From: Haemophilus parainfluenzae
Lineage (GTDB): Bacteria; Pseudomonadota; Gammaproteobacteria; Enterobacterales; Pasteurellaceae
Direction: 5' to 3'
Assembly: GCF_014931395.1 (NCBI RefSeq)
Contig: NZ_CP063120.1
Location: 62,001-126,000, forward strand
DNA length: 64,000 bases
The translations under genes were made by a program, and so were the position numbers. The number at the start of each line of letters is the position of its first letter. The first letter of the stretch is position 1. Under the pieces are notes generated by a model, which was not told where the DNA came from, ran no database searches, and worked only from the letters and a program-made list of their open reading frames with translations. Of this stretch, positions 23,020-31,435 are shown in pieces.

Positions 23020-23144
23020 TGTTTTTCCTTTTTTGATTACGTTAAAAACTCTCAGAGTATAGCAGTTTTTAGCCGATAAAAAAATATGGGAAAAACATCC
23101 TCAAAACTGACCGCACTTTCCTATCAAACTTCTATAAAACGACT

Positions 23145-23160
23145 ACGCAAACGTTTACTT
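23145..23160 (+). promoter_or_regulatory. PurR-like operator upstream of the purine permease
   Basis: ACGCAAACGTTTACTT matches the PurR consensus (ACGCAAACGTTTGCGT) at 13 of 16 bases, with a perfect left half and centre. It lies 57 bases before the permease start. PurR control of a guanine/hypoxanthine permease is biologically sensible; the regulator is not in this window. Confidence 0.65.
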
Positions 23161-23216
23161 TTGAATGATTTACTATAAAATAGCACATCTTTTTGATTAT
23201 TAACCTAGGGGACTTT

Positions 23217-24533
23217 ATGTCAAGTTTAGAAAAAACCTTTGAACTCAGCAAACGCGGTTCAACGGTTCGTCAAGAAATCATCGCAGGTTTAACCACCTTC
23301 TTAGCCATGGTGTATTCCGTGATTGTTGTGCCTAAAATGCTTGGTGATGCAGGCTTTCCGGCAGAATCTGTCTTTATCGCAACCTGTTTAGTCGCGGGAC
23401 TTGGATCGATTTTAATCGGCTTTTGGGCAAATGCGCCAATGGCGATCGGTTGTGCCATTTCATTAACTGCTTTTACCGCATTTAGCTTAGTAATTGGTCA
23501 ACATGTTTCTATTCCTGTGGCATTAGGCGCCGTATTCCTCATGGGTTTAGTGTTTACCTTAATCTCTGCAACAGGTATTCGCTCATGGATCTTACGTAAT
23601 CTACCGTCAAGCATTGCACACGGTGCAGGGATTGGGATCGGCTTATTCTTACTTTTAATCGCCGCAAATGGCGTAGGCTTAGTGGTCGGCAATCAAGCGG
23701 GTTTACCGGTTAAATTAGGCGATTTCACCTCATTCCCAGTAATGATGTCTTTAATCGGTCTTGCATTCATTATCGGTTTAGAAAAAATGAAAGTAAAAGG
23801 CGGGATTTTATGGGTGATCATCGCGATTACTATCGTAGGTTTAATCTTCGATCCAAACGTAACATTCAATGGCCAAATCTTCAAAATGCCAACCTTTGGT
23901 GAAAACTCACTTTTCTTACAATTAGATCTCCAAGGTGCATTACAACCTGCCATTTTACCGATTGTCTTTGCGTTAGTGATGACGGCGGTATTTGACGCAA
24001 CAGGTACTATTCGCGCCGTTGCAGGACAAGCTGACTTATTAGATAAAGACGGACAAATCATCAATGGCGGTAAAGCCTTAACCTCTGACTCTGTAAGTAG
24101 CTTATTCTCGGGCTTATTCGGTACTGCGCCAGCCGCCGTTTATATCGAATCTGCAGCAGGTACAGCTGCGGGCGGTAAAACCGGTATCACCGCTATCGTC
24201 GTCGGCGTATTATTCTTATTAATGTTATTCTTCCAACCACTTGCCTTCTTAGTGCCAGGTTATGCAACTGCACCAGCATTAATGTATGTGGGCTTATTAA
24301 TGTTAAGCAATGTAAGCAAATTAGACTTCGATGATTTCGTAGGCGCAATGAGCGGATTAGTTTGTGCGGTATTCATCGTATTAACGGCAAACATCGTAAC
24401 CGGTATCATGCTTGGCTTTGCGGCATTAGTGATTGGTCGTATCGTGAGTGGCGATGTGAAAAAACTCAACATCGGCACAATTATCATCGCTGTTGTACTT
24501 GTCGCATTCTACGCAGGCGGCTGGGCGATTTAA
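23217..24533 (+). CDS. Guanine/hypoxanthine permease, NCS2 family (GhxP/GhxQ type)
   Basis: A 438-residue inner-membrane protein with about 12-14 membrane segments. The N-terminal block ([20 protein letters not shown], then [15 protein letters not shown] and [17 protein letters not shown]) closely matches the E. coli GhxP/GhxQ proton symporters for guanine and hypoxanthine, rather than the xanthine or uracil branches. I chose ATG 23217, preceded by AGGGGAC; a TTG eight codons upstream is possible. A PurR-like site lies upstream and a hairpin follows. Substrate is by family. Confidence 0.88.
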   Translation: MSSLEKTFELSKRGSTVRQEIIAGLTTFLAMVYSVIVVPKMLGDAGFPAESVFIATCLVAGLGSILIGFWANAPMAIGCAISLTAFTAFSLVIGQHVSIPVALGAVFLMGLVFTLISATGIRSWILRNLPSSIAHGAGIGIGLFLLLIAANGVGLVVGNQAGLPVKLGDFTSFPVMMSLIGLAFIIGLEKMKVKGGILWVIIAITIVGLIFDPNVTFNGQIFKMPTFGENSLFLQLDLQGALQPAILPIVFALVMTAVFDATGTIRAVAGQADLLDKDGQIINGGKALTSDSVSSLFSGLFGTAPAAVYIESAAGTAAGGKTGITAIVVGVLFLLMLFFQPLAFLVPGYATAPALMYVGLLMLSNVSKLDFDDFVGAMSGLVCAVFIVLTANIVTGIMLGFAALVIGRIVSGDVKKLNIGTIIIAVVLVAFYAGGWAI

Positions 24534-24550
24534 TTAAATACAATCTTGAT

Positions 24551-24577
24551 AAGGCGAACAATGGTTCGCCTTTTTTA
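24551..24577 (+). terminator. Hairpin terminator after the purine permease
   Basis: AAGGCGAAC / GTTCGCCTT stem followed by six T. Confidence 0.85.
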
Positions 24578-24712
24578 TTTCTCGCCTTAAAAAACAATCA
24601 AAAAACTAACCGCACTTTTACTTTACAAATCCCTAAATCCGCCTAAAATACAGGCCTTTAATACGGCTTGCCAAAAGCAAGCTACTGACCTGAAATCAGA
24701 CAAGAGAACATT

Positions 24713-26092
24713 ATGACAACCCCATTTAAACCTGAATTACTCTCCCCTGCGGGCTCCCTTAAAAATATGCGCTACGCCTTTGCTTATGGCGCAGATGCCG
24801 TTTATGCAGGCCAACCACGTTACAGCTTACGTGTACGCAACAATGAATTTAATCACGCCAATTTAAAAATCGGGATCGATGAAGCCCATGCGCTTGGCAA
24901 AAAATTCTATGTGGTCGTAAACATTGCACCGCATAACTCTAAACTCAAAACCTTTATTAAAGATTTACAACCTGTGATCGATATGGGCCCAGATGCCTTA
25001 ATTATGTCAGATCCAGGCTTAATCATGTTGGTGCGTGAAAACTTCCCGGATATTGATATTCACCTTTCTGTTCAAGCGAATGCGGTAAACTGGGCAACGG
25101 TAAAATTCTGGAAACAAATGGGATTAACTCGTGTGATTTTATCGCGCGAATTGTCCATCGAAGAAATCGCTGAAATTCGCCAACACGTGCCTGATATCGA
25201 ACTAGAAATTTTCGTACACGGTGCGTTATGTATGGCGTATTCTGGCCGCTGCTTGCTTTCTGGCTATATCAACAAACGCGACCCAAACCAAGGTACTTGC
25301 ACTAATGCTTGCCGTTGGGAATACAAAATGGAAGAAGGCACCACAGATGAAGTAGGCAACATCGTGCCGAAAATCGATCCCGCTCAACAAATCGAAGTGA
25401 AAAATGTCGCGCCAACTTTAGGCGAAGGTGCGGTAACGGATAAAGTCTTCCTTTACACCGAATCACAAAAGCCTGATGAGCAAATGACCGCTTTTGAAGA
25501 TGAGCACGGCACCTACTTTATGAACTCAAAAGATCTGCGTGCAGTACAACACGTGGAAAAATTGACCACACTTGGTGTGCATTCTCTAAAAATCGAAGGT
25601 CGTACTAAATCATTCTATTACTGCGCTAGAACCGCACAAGTTTACCGCAAAGCCATTGATGATGCGGCTGCGGGCAAACCATTTGATGAAAGTTTAATGG
25701 ATACGTTGGAATCCCTTGCGCATCGTGGTTATACCGAAGGTTTCTTACGTCGCCATACGCACGATGAATACCAAAATTACGAATACGGCTACTCTATCTC
25801 TGAACGCCAACAATTTGTCGGTGAATTTACCGGTAAACGTAATGAACAAGGTATGGCTGAAGTGGCAGTGAAAAACAAATTCTTACTTGGTGATGAAGTG
25901 GAAATGATGACACCACAAGGCAATATCGTCTTTAAGATTGAAAAAATGCTTAATCGCAAAAACGAAAATGTGGAAGCTGCACTTGGCGATGGTCACTTTG
26001 TCTTTTTAGATGTGCCACAAGACGTCCAACTTGATTATGCGTTGCTAATGCGTAACTTGGTCAACACCAACACGCGCAATCCACACAATTAA
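24713..26092 (+). CDS. trhP: Prephenate-dependent tRNA uridine(34) hydroxylase TrhP (YegQ)
   Basis: A U32-family protein of 459 residues that hydroxylates uridine 34 of certain tRNAs on the way to 5-oxyacetyl uridine. The N-terminal signature ELLSPAGSLKNMRYAFAYGA and the U32 block EIFVHGALCMAYSGRCLLSG are clear, as are the iron-sulfur cysteine cluster (GTCTNACRWEY) and LRAVQHVEKLTTLGVHSLKI. Older annotation calls this family collagenase-like proteases. It is the last host-type gene before the CRISPR locus. Confidence 0.93.
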   Translation: MTTPFKPELLSPAGSLKNMRYAFAYGADAVYAGQPRYSLRVRNNEFNHANLKIGIDEAHALGKKFYVVVNIAPHNSKLKTFIKDLQPVIDMGPDALIMSDPGLIMLVRENFPDIDIHLSVQANAVNWATVKFWKQMGLTRVILSRELSIEEIAEIRQHVPDIELEIFVHGALCMAYSGRCLLSGYINKRDPNQGTCTNACRWEYKMEEGTTDEVGNIVPKIDPAQQIEVKNVAPTLGEGAVTDKVFLYTESQKPDEQMTAFEDEHGTYFMNSKDLRAVQHVEKLTTLGVHSLKIEGRTKSFYYCARTAQVYRKAIDDAAAGKPFDESLMDTLESLAHRGYTEGFLRRHTHDEYQNYEYGYSISERQQFVGEFTGKRNEQGMAEVAVKNKFLLGDEVEMMTPQGNIVFKIEKMLNRKNENVEAALGDGHFVFLDVPQDVQLDYALLMRNLVNTNTRNPHN

Positions 26093-26107
26093 TTTGTTAA
26101 AAAATTG

Positions 26108-26135
26108 TTGCATTTGTTAATAGATGCACTATAAT
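26108..26135 (+). promoter_or_regulatory. Promoter for a candidate small RNA
   Basis: TTGCAT (26108-26113) and a perfect TATAAT (26130-26135) with 16-base spacing, in the trhP-cas3 gap. No reading frame follows before a terminator 57 bases later. Confidence 0.5.
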
Positions 26136-26141
26136 ACATCC

Positions 26142-26222
26142 CATACCTGATTTGTTAATTCAACAACTCATAGTATGACTCCAAATATTTTGCCCTTTCA
26201 CCTTTTTGAAAGGGCTTTTTTT
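26142..26222 (+). ncRNA. Candidate small non-coding RNA (about 80 nt)
   Basis: The stretch runs from just after a good -10 box to a strong rho-independent terminator (26192-26222: GCCCTTTCA / TGAAAGGGC, then seven T). The 5' half is AT-rich and unpaired-looking, as in Hfq-bound trans-acting RNAs. I do not recognise it as a named RNA. The terminator could simply serve trhP, but the intervening promoter argues for a separate transcript. Confidence 0.4.
26192..26222 (+). terminator. Strong hairpin terminator before the cas operon
   Basis: Nine-base perfect stem, 6-base loop and a run of seven T. It insulates the cas operon from trhP transcription. Confidence 0.8.
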
Positions 26223-26316
26223 ATATCCTAAAAAGCACTCCAAATCATATAAAATACTCCATTTTAAAATCAATTAACTTCATATTATTTATGAAAAAAT
26301 ATATAAAAAATCATTC

Positions 26317-26346
26317 TTGACATTAAAATGAGATCAGGAGTAAATT
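26317..26346 (+). promoter_or_regulatory. Candidate promoter of the cas3-thoeris-cas operon
   Basis: TTGACA (26317-26322) and TAAATT (26341-26346) with 18-base spacing, 42 bases before the cas3 ATG. The surrounding 100 bases are very AT-rich, which in other species is where H-NS-like silencing of cas operons acts; that is inference here. Confidence 0.5.
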
Positions 26347-26388
26347 AAGCGAGTAATTAAAGTAATCATAAATATAAGGGATTATATT

Positions 26389-28680
26389 ATGTTTGCAAAA
26401 CTTTCCCGCTACGCCCATTCAGCCCAAGACGAACTCGGTAATCTCTTACCTTACAAACATTGGCAAACCTTGCAAAGCCATTTGGTAAATGTTGGGGAAA
26501 TAGCAGCAGAGTTTGCGCGTGTATTCGGGGCGCAGGAAATTGCCTACCAGACGGGACAACTTCACGATTTAGGGAAATATTCAGAAGCCTTTAACCGCCG
26601 ATTGCATGGTGGCCCATCAGTCGATCATGCCACCGCCGGAGCCAAAATTGCTATTGAGCGTTGGGGAAATGCTATCGGCCAGCTGATAGCCTTTTGCATT
26701 GCGGGGCACCATGCAGGGTTGGCAAATGGAAACGGTGAAGGTGATAACCGCAGCACGTTAAAACAGCGTTTGGCGTTGCAATTTGGTGCAGATATTCCCG
26801 CTCTTGATAACCTGTGGCAACAAGAAATCAAGCTCCCGGAAACCCTATCCGCACCGCCACTCAAAGCCGACGCGCATCATCCTTTTTTCTCCTACGCCTT
26901 CTTCACCCGAATGCTCTATTCCTGCTTGGTAGATGCCGATTATCTTGACACCGAAGCCTTTTATTCAAACCTAGAAAACAAAGCCATCGAGCGCGGCGGT
27001 TATCCCGATTTAAACGCCTTACAACACAATTTCAATCAATTCATCAACGCTTTCAGACGACGTATCGCCCAAGCTTCAGAGCAAACCGAAGCCGAAAAAC
27101 GTAATGCCGCCTTAAACCGCCTGCGCAGCGAAATTCTCGATTACGCCGTAGAACAAGCGGCACAACCGCAAGGGCTGTTTACGCTCACCGTGCCGACCGG
27201 CGGCGGCAAAACCTTCACTTCCATGGCGTTCGCACTGGAACATGCCAAACGGCACGGTATGCGGCGCGTGATTTATGTCATTCCGTTCACCAGCATCATT
27301 GAACAAAATGCCGCTGAATTTCGCAAAGCCTTTGGCGAATTAGGCGAACAAGCCGTGTTGGAACACCACAGCACCTTCGACGACGGCAAACTGCAAAATG
27401 AGGCCACCAAAGACAAATTACGCCTTGCCTCGGAAAACTGGGACGCGCCGATTGTCGTAACCACCGCCGTGCAATTCTTCGAATCCCTCTTTGCCGACCG
27501 CTCCTCGCGCTGCCGCAAGCTGCATAACATCGCAGGTTCCGTCATCATTCTCGACGAGGCGCAAATGCTGCCGCTTAATCTGTTGATGCCCATCATGCAA
27601 ACCATCAAAGAATTGGCACAAAACTACCGTTGCAGCGTCGTCATGTGCACCGCCACCCAGCCTGCCGTACAAGCCGAAAACGGCTTCTATCGAGGCTTTG
27701 AAAACGTGCGCGAAATAGCCCCAAAACCGACCGCACTTTTCGAAAAACTGCGCCGCACCACCGTGCAACACATTGGCACACAAACCGACGCCGACCTGCT
27801 CGCCAAACTCGCCGAACACCCGCAAATGCTCGTCATCGTCAATAACCGTCGCCACGCCCGCAGCCTGTACGACCAAGCCAAACACCTTGACGGCACATTC
27901 CACCTGACTACCTTAATGTGCGCCAAACACCGCAGCCAAAAGCTCGATGAAATCCGAGGCTGTTTGAAAAACGGCGAACCCTGCCGCGTTATTGCCACTT
28001 CCTTAATTGAAGCCGGCGTTGATGTGGATTTTCCGCTGGTGATGCGCGCCGAAGCAGGTTTAGACAGCGTTGCCCAAGCCGCAGGGCGATGCAACCGCGA
28101 AGGCAAAAGACCGTCTGAAAACAGCTTTGTATGGATATTCGCACCCGAAGAACAATGGAAAGCCCCGCCCGAACTAGCTACCCAAGCCGCCGTCATGCGC
28201 CTGACCGCCGACAGCTTTTCAGACGACCTCTTATCCACCCAAGCCGTCGCTGCCTATTTCAAAGACCTTTACGACTTAAAAGGCAAAGAACTGGATTACA
28301 AACAAATCCTGCAAATGCACCGAAACGCCGGGAAAAGCCTCGATTTCCCATTCCAAACCATCGCCGACAAATTCCGCATGATCGAAAGCCATATGCAGCC
28401 GCTGATTATTCCGTTCGATGTCGATGCCGAAAACCTTATTAGCAGTCTGCACCACGCCGACAACATCGGCGGACTCTTACGCAAACTGCAACCCTACACC
28501 ATCCAAATCCCCGAAAAAGTCCTCGCTGCTTTACATAAAGCAGGGCGTATCGAACCGATAAACGAGAAAAACTTCGGCAAACAGTTTTATACGCTGATTG
28601 GGCTGGATTTGTATGATGAAGTGGCGGGGTTGAGTTGGGAGGATACTAATTTTATAAAAGAGGAGAACTTGATATTTTGA
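26389..28680 (+). CDS. cas3: Type I-C CRISPR-associated helicase/nuclease Cas3
   Basis: Cas3 (763 residues) is recruited by Cascade to R-loops and shreds target DNA with its HD nuclease and SF2 helicase. HD site: His59-Asp60 (LHDLGK) and His107-His108 (GHHAG). Helicase: Walker A TVPTGGGKT (268-275), DEAQ box (389-392), and motif VI AGRCNREGKR. All core motifs are present, so it looks intact despite the insertion right after it. GC is visibly higher than host genes, and three Neisseria-type uptake cores (near 27052, 28112, 28218) and one Haemophilus signal (27730) lie inside. The last codons become AT-rich, matching the junction with the Thoeris insert. Confidence 0.96.
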   Translation: MFAKLSRYAHSAQDELGNLLPYKHWQTLQSHLVNVGEIAAEFARVFGAQEIAYQTGQLHDLGKYSEAFNRRLHGGPSVDHATAGAKIAIERWGNAIGQLIAFCIAGHHAGLANGNGEGDNRSTLKQRLALQFGADIPALDNLWQQEIKLPETLSAPPLKADAHHPFFSYAFFTRMLYSCLVDADYLDTEAFYSNLENKAIERGGYPDLNALQHNFNQFINAFRRRIAQASEQTEAEKRNAALNRLRSEILDYAVEQAAQPQGLFTLTVPTGGGKTFTSMAFALEHAKRHGMRRVIYVIPFTSIIEQNAAEFRKAFGELGEQAVLEHHSTFDDGKLQNEATKDKLRLASENWDAPIVVTTAVQFFESLFADRSSRCRKLHNIAGSVIILDEAQMLPLNLLMPIMQTIKELAQNYRCSVVMCTATQPAVQAENGFYRGFENVREIAPKPTALFEKLRRTTVQHIGTQTDADLLAKLAEHPQMLVIVNNRRHARSLYDQAKHLDGTFHLTTLMCAKHRSQKLDEIRGCLKNGEPCRVIATSLIEAGVDVDFPLVMRAEAGLDSVAQAAGRCNREGKRPSENSFVWIFAPEEQWKAPPELATQAAVMRLTADSFSDDLLSTQAVAAYFKDLYDLKGKELDYKQILQMHRNAGKSLDFPFQTIADKFRMIESHMQPLIIPFDVDAENLISSLHHADNIGGLLRKLQPYTIQIPEKVLAALHKAGRIEPINEKNFGKQFYTLIGLDLYDEVAGLSWEDTNFIKEENLIF
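28218..28229 (-). repeat. Exact AG-mucDUS-type Neisseriaceae uptake sequence in cas3
   Basis: The minus strand reads AGGTCGTCTGAA, the dialect I know from the Neisseria mucosa group. It lies in coding sequence (codons for SDDL). Confidence 0.75.
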
Positions 28681-28762
28681 AATTTAAATTTGATTAAATT
28701 ATTTAGCATTTGGCTACTTATTGAAATTAACCTGCAACCATTTTATTAGAAGGAGAGTTCCT

Positions 28763-29380
28763 ATGGGACGTAAAATTTTTATTTCTTACAAATATAGTGA
28801 TTCATCCGTAAAACGCTTATCCCCTTATCAGGAAGCGACAGCTCGAGATTATGTTGATATTCTGCAAGCAAAATTAGAAAAAGATGGCATCCATATAAAC
28901 AAAGGAGAGAAAGACAATGAAAGTCTAGCTCAATTTAAAGATGAGACTATTCAAACAAAATTATCAGATAAGATTTTTGACAGTTCAGTAACAATAGTCT
29001 TGCTTTCACCGAACATGAAGGAATTGTGGACTGCCGAAAGTGAACAGTGGATTCCTTGGGAAATTGCATACTCTATTAAAAACAAAAAAAGAGCATTATC
29101 TTCAAGCAAGCGAAATGCAATTTTATTAGTGGCTTTGCCAGACTGGAACGGTAATTATAATTATACGGATCAACCTGGTTTCTATTTTAATATCATAAAC
29201 AATAATAGAAACAATTTAAAATATTCATATCCAGCAAATTATCTAACCTCTAAATGTTCTCAGTCTTATATGCTTAAGTGTAATTGGGATAAATTTATTT
29301 CAAATATTAATGGCTGGATTAATGCCGCTATTGAAATTAAAGAAAATGCTGATAAATATATTATTAACACCAAATTTTAG
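28763..29380 (+). CDS. thsB: TIR-like Thoeris sensor, ThsB-type (first copy)
   Basis: A 205-residue protein with a TIR-like (DUF1863/MTH538-type) domain: it opens with KIFISYKYSD and continues to DSSVTIVLLSPNM and WIPWEIAYSI. The glutamate there (Glu100) aligns with the catalytic Glu of TIR NADases. In Thoeris, ThsB detects phage and makes a cyclic ADP-ribose isomer that activates ThsA. I chose ATG 28763, preceded by AAGGAGAG; a TTG 14 codons upstream is unlikely. It lies 82 bases after cas3 and 10 bases before the second TIR gene. The coding is AT-rich, unlike cas3. Function is inferred from domain and neighbours. Confidence 0.85.
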   Translation: MGRKIFISYKYSDSSVKRLSPYQEATARDYVDILQAKLEKDGIHINKGEKDNESLAQFKDETIQTKLSDKIFDSSVTIVLLSPNMKELWTAESEQWIPWEIAYSIKNKKRALSSSKRNAILLVALPDWNGNYNYTDQPGFYFNIINNNRNNLKYSYPANYLTSKCSQSYMLKCNWDKFISNINGWINAAIEIKENADKYIINTKF

Positions 29381-29390
29381 GAGTATATAA

Positions 29391-29936
29391 ATGGCTTATT
29401 TTACTAAACAGGAAGTTCGCGAATATGCAAAGTTAGCAGCAATGCATAAACAAGAAACTCCTCACCATACGAGTGGTGTTATTTTAACATTGCAATTAAA
29501 TGATTACTCAAGCATATTGGAAAATATAGTTAGAATTCAAAATAATCAACAAAATTTTGATGTTTTTCTATCACATTCTATTAGGGATGCAGAGTTTGTC
29601 CTCGGGGTGGCAAATATCTTAGAAAAAATGGAGCAAAAAGTTTACATAGATTGGGTAGTTGATAAACAGCTTTCCAGGGATTCTGTAACAAAAGAAACTG
29701 CTGAAACGTTGCGGAATAGAATGAAGCAATCTTCTAAATTGCTGTATTTAGCTACGGATAATGCCTCATCTTCTAAATGGATGCCTTGGGAATTAGGATA
29801 CTTTGATGGATTGAAGTCTGGAAACGTAGCTATTTTACCTTTGGTTGATTCTGCATACAGTTCATTCCAAGGACAAGAGTATTTAGGGATTTATCCTGCC
29901 TTAGGTAAAGATGATTTGAGAGGATTTTTAGGTTAA
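29391..29936 (+). CDS. thsB: TIR-domain protein, ThsB-type (second copy)
   Basis: A 181-residue TIR protein. An N-terminal helical part (1-54) is followed by the TIR domain (about 55-155), starting FDVFLSHSIRDAEFV and carrying KWMPWELGYFDG, whose Glu134 is the likely catalytic residue. It is not a close copy of the upstream TIR protein: spacing, N-terminus and the box around the active site differ, so it probably recognises a different trigger or makes a different signal. RBS AGGAG lies 10 bases before ATG. A perfect 12-base stem-loop separates it from thsA. Thoeris loci with several ThsB genes feeding one ThsA are known. Confidence 0.83.
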   Translation: MAYFTKQEVREYAKLAAMHKQETPHHTSGVILTLQLNDYSSILENIVRIQNNQQNFDVFLSHSIRDAEFVLGVANILEKMEQKVYIDWVVDKQLSRDSVTKETAETLRNRMKQSSKLLYLATDNASSSKWMPWELGYFDGLKSGNVAILPLVDSAYSSFQGQEYLGIYPALGKDDLRGFLG

Positions 29937-29941
29937 TCATT

Positions 29942-29970
29942 TTGGGCTTTAGAGGGTTTCTAAAGCCCAA
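29942..29970 (+). promoter_or_regulatory. Perfect stem-loop between the second thsB and thsA
   Basis: Twelve-base arms TTGGGCTTTAGA / TCTAAAGCCCAA with a 5-base loop, starting 6 bases after the TIR gene stop and 24 bases before the thsA ATG. There is no T run after it (TATAAATATT follows), so it is more likely an mRNA stability or partial attenuation element than a full terminator. It may set the ratio of sensor to effector. Confidence 0.6.
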
Positions 29971-29993
29971 TATAAATATTTATTGGAGTTGCT

Positions 29994-31433
29994 ATGGAAT
30001 TCACCAAGGAACAGAAAAAATTTATCACTGATTTTGTTGTAGAGATTAAAAATGGCGATGCTGCGATTTTTGCGGGAGCTGGGCTATCAGCGTCAGTTGG
30101 TTTTGTTAATTGGAAAGAGTTGCTGAAAGATTTTGCAGATGAATTAGATCTTGATATTGAAAAAGAACATGACTTAATTGGAGTTGCTCAATATTACTCT
30201 AATCGATATGAAAGAGGTAAAATTAATAAAAGAATAATTAATGAGTTTACAACCTTAAAGCAAGGTAGCGAGAATCACAAACTTCTTTCTAAGATTGGTA
30301 TTAGTACATTCTGGACAACTAACTATGATCAATTAATAGAAAGAACTTTAGAATCTGATGGAAAAACTGTTGAGAAAAAAATAAGAAATAATGATTTTTC
30401 TCATAATATTAAAAAGAAAGATGCTATTGTTTACAAAATGCATGGTGACAAAGATTTTCCAGAAGAAGTTGTATTAATCAAAGATGATTATGAAACTTAT
30501 CAGGATAAAAGGGAATTATTTGCTACGGCGTTAAGAGGGGATTTGCTTTCAAAAACATTTTTGTTTATAGGCTTCAGTTTTGATGATCCAAATTTAGAAT
30601 ATATTTTAGGACGTATTAAGGTTTTATTAAAAAACAATACGCCAACACATTATTGTTTTTTTAAAGAAGTATCAAGAGATGACTTCCAAGATGAGGAAAG
30701 TTATACATATGCCAAAGTTAAGCAAGAATTAAAAATAGAAGACCTTATTAGATATGGCATTCATTCAATAATGATTCAGGAATATTCTGACATTACTGCT
30801 ATTTTAAAAGAAATTGAAAGACGCTTGAAACGTAGCAATATTTTTATTTCAGGTGCAGCGCATAATTACGATCCATTTACTGAGGATAGAGCTAAAGAAC
30901 TTATACATAATCTTAGTTATAAACTGGCAGAGAAAGAATATAAGATTATTTCCGGATATGGCTTGGGCATTGGCAGTATCGTTATTAATGGAGCGTTAGA
31001 ATATAAATATCAATCAAACTATCGCAATTTAGACGATTTATTAATTTTAAGACCATTTCCGCAAATGCAATCAGGAAATAAATCTATTTCTGAAAGATGG
31101 ACTGACTACAGAAATGAAATCATTTCTCAAGCTGGTATTGCTATTTTTATGTTTGGAAACAAATTGGATAAAAATGGAGACATCGTTCTTTCTAATGGCA
31201 TGAAAGAAGAATTTGAGATTTGCTTACAACATAATGTGATTCCAATTCCAATTGGCTGTACTGGCTCAATATCTGAAGAGCTTTGGGATGATGTTATAAA
31301 AAATCGTACCGAACTATATTTTAATGATCAGTCATTAATAAATGAAATAAAAAAGCTGGGTCAATCTGATATTTCTAATGATGGAATTATTTCTACGGTG
31401 CTTTCTATCATTGATAAGTTACAAAAGATGTAA
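29994..31433 (+). CDS. thsA: Thoeris effector ThsA: SIR2 NADase with C-terminal SLOG sensor
   Basis: A 479-residue protein. The N-terminal SIR2 domain (about 15-275) shows GAGLS (28-32), the catalytic asparagine in WTTNYD (Asn110) and histidine in YKMHGD (His150), and a GFSFDDPN stretch. The C-terminal SLOG domain (about 280-479) begins with NIFISGAAHNY and has the Rossmann-like GYGLGIGS loop (321-328), plus the charged pocket region around ERW (367-369) and GNK (388-390). SIR2-SLOG of this length is the ThsA architecture: SLOG binds the TIR-made cyclic ADP-ribose and SIR2 then destroys NAD+, aborting infection. RBS TTGGAG. AT-rich; its stop runs directly into a composite uptake-sequence element before cas5. 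Confidence 0.9.
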   Translation: MEFTKEQKKFITDFVVEIKNGDAAIFAGAGLSASVGFVNWKELLKDFADELDLDIEKEHDLIGVAQYYSNRYERGKINKRIINEFTTLKQGSENHKLLSKIGISTFWTTNYDQLIERTLESDGKTVEKKIRNNDFSHNIKKKDAIVYKMHGDKDFPEEVVLIKDDYETYQDKRELFATALRGDLLSKTFLFIGFSFDDPNLEYILGRIKVLLKNNTPTHYCFFKEVSRDDFQDEESYTYAKVKQELKIEDLIRYGIHSIMIQEYSDITAILKEIERRLKRSNIFISGAAHNYDPFTEDRAKELIHNLSYKLAEKEYKIISGYGLGIGSIVINGALEYKYQSNYRNLDDLLILRPFPQMQSGNKSISERWTDYRNEIISQAGIAIFMFGNKLDKNGDIVLSNGMKEEFEICLQHNVIPIPIGCTGSISEELWDDVIKNRTELYFNDQSLINEIKKLGQSDISNDGIISTVLSIIDKLQKM

Positions 31434-31435
31434 AA

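Noticed and set aside
27112..28238. Long minus-strand open frames opposite cas3, cas8c, cas4 and cas1
   Set aside because: These genes are GC-rich and stop codons are rare on the opposite strand. The frames lack start signals and similarity to anything I know.
26389..28680. Cas3 as truncated or split by the Thoeris insert
   Set aside because: HD, Walker A, DEAQ and motif VI are all present and the length is in the family range, so it looks whole; only the last few codons differ in composition.
28681..28762. A separate promoter for the Thoeris genes
   Set aside because: The gap is AT-rich and boxes such as TTGATT can be found, but none has a convincing partner at proper spacing.
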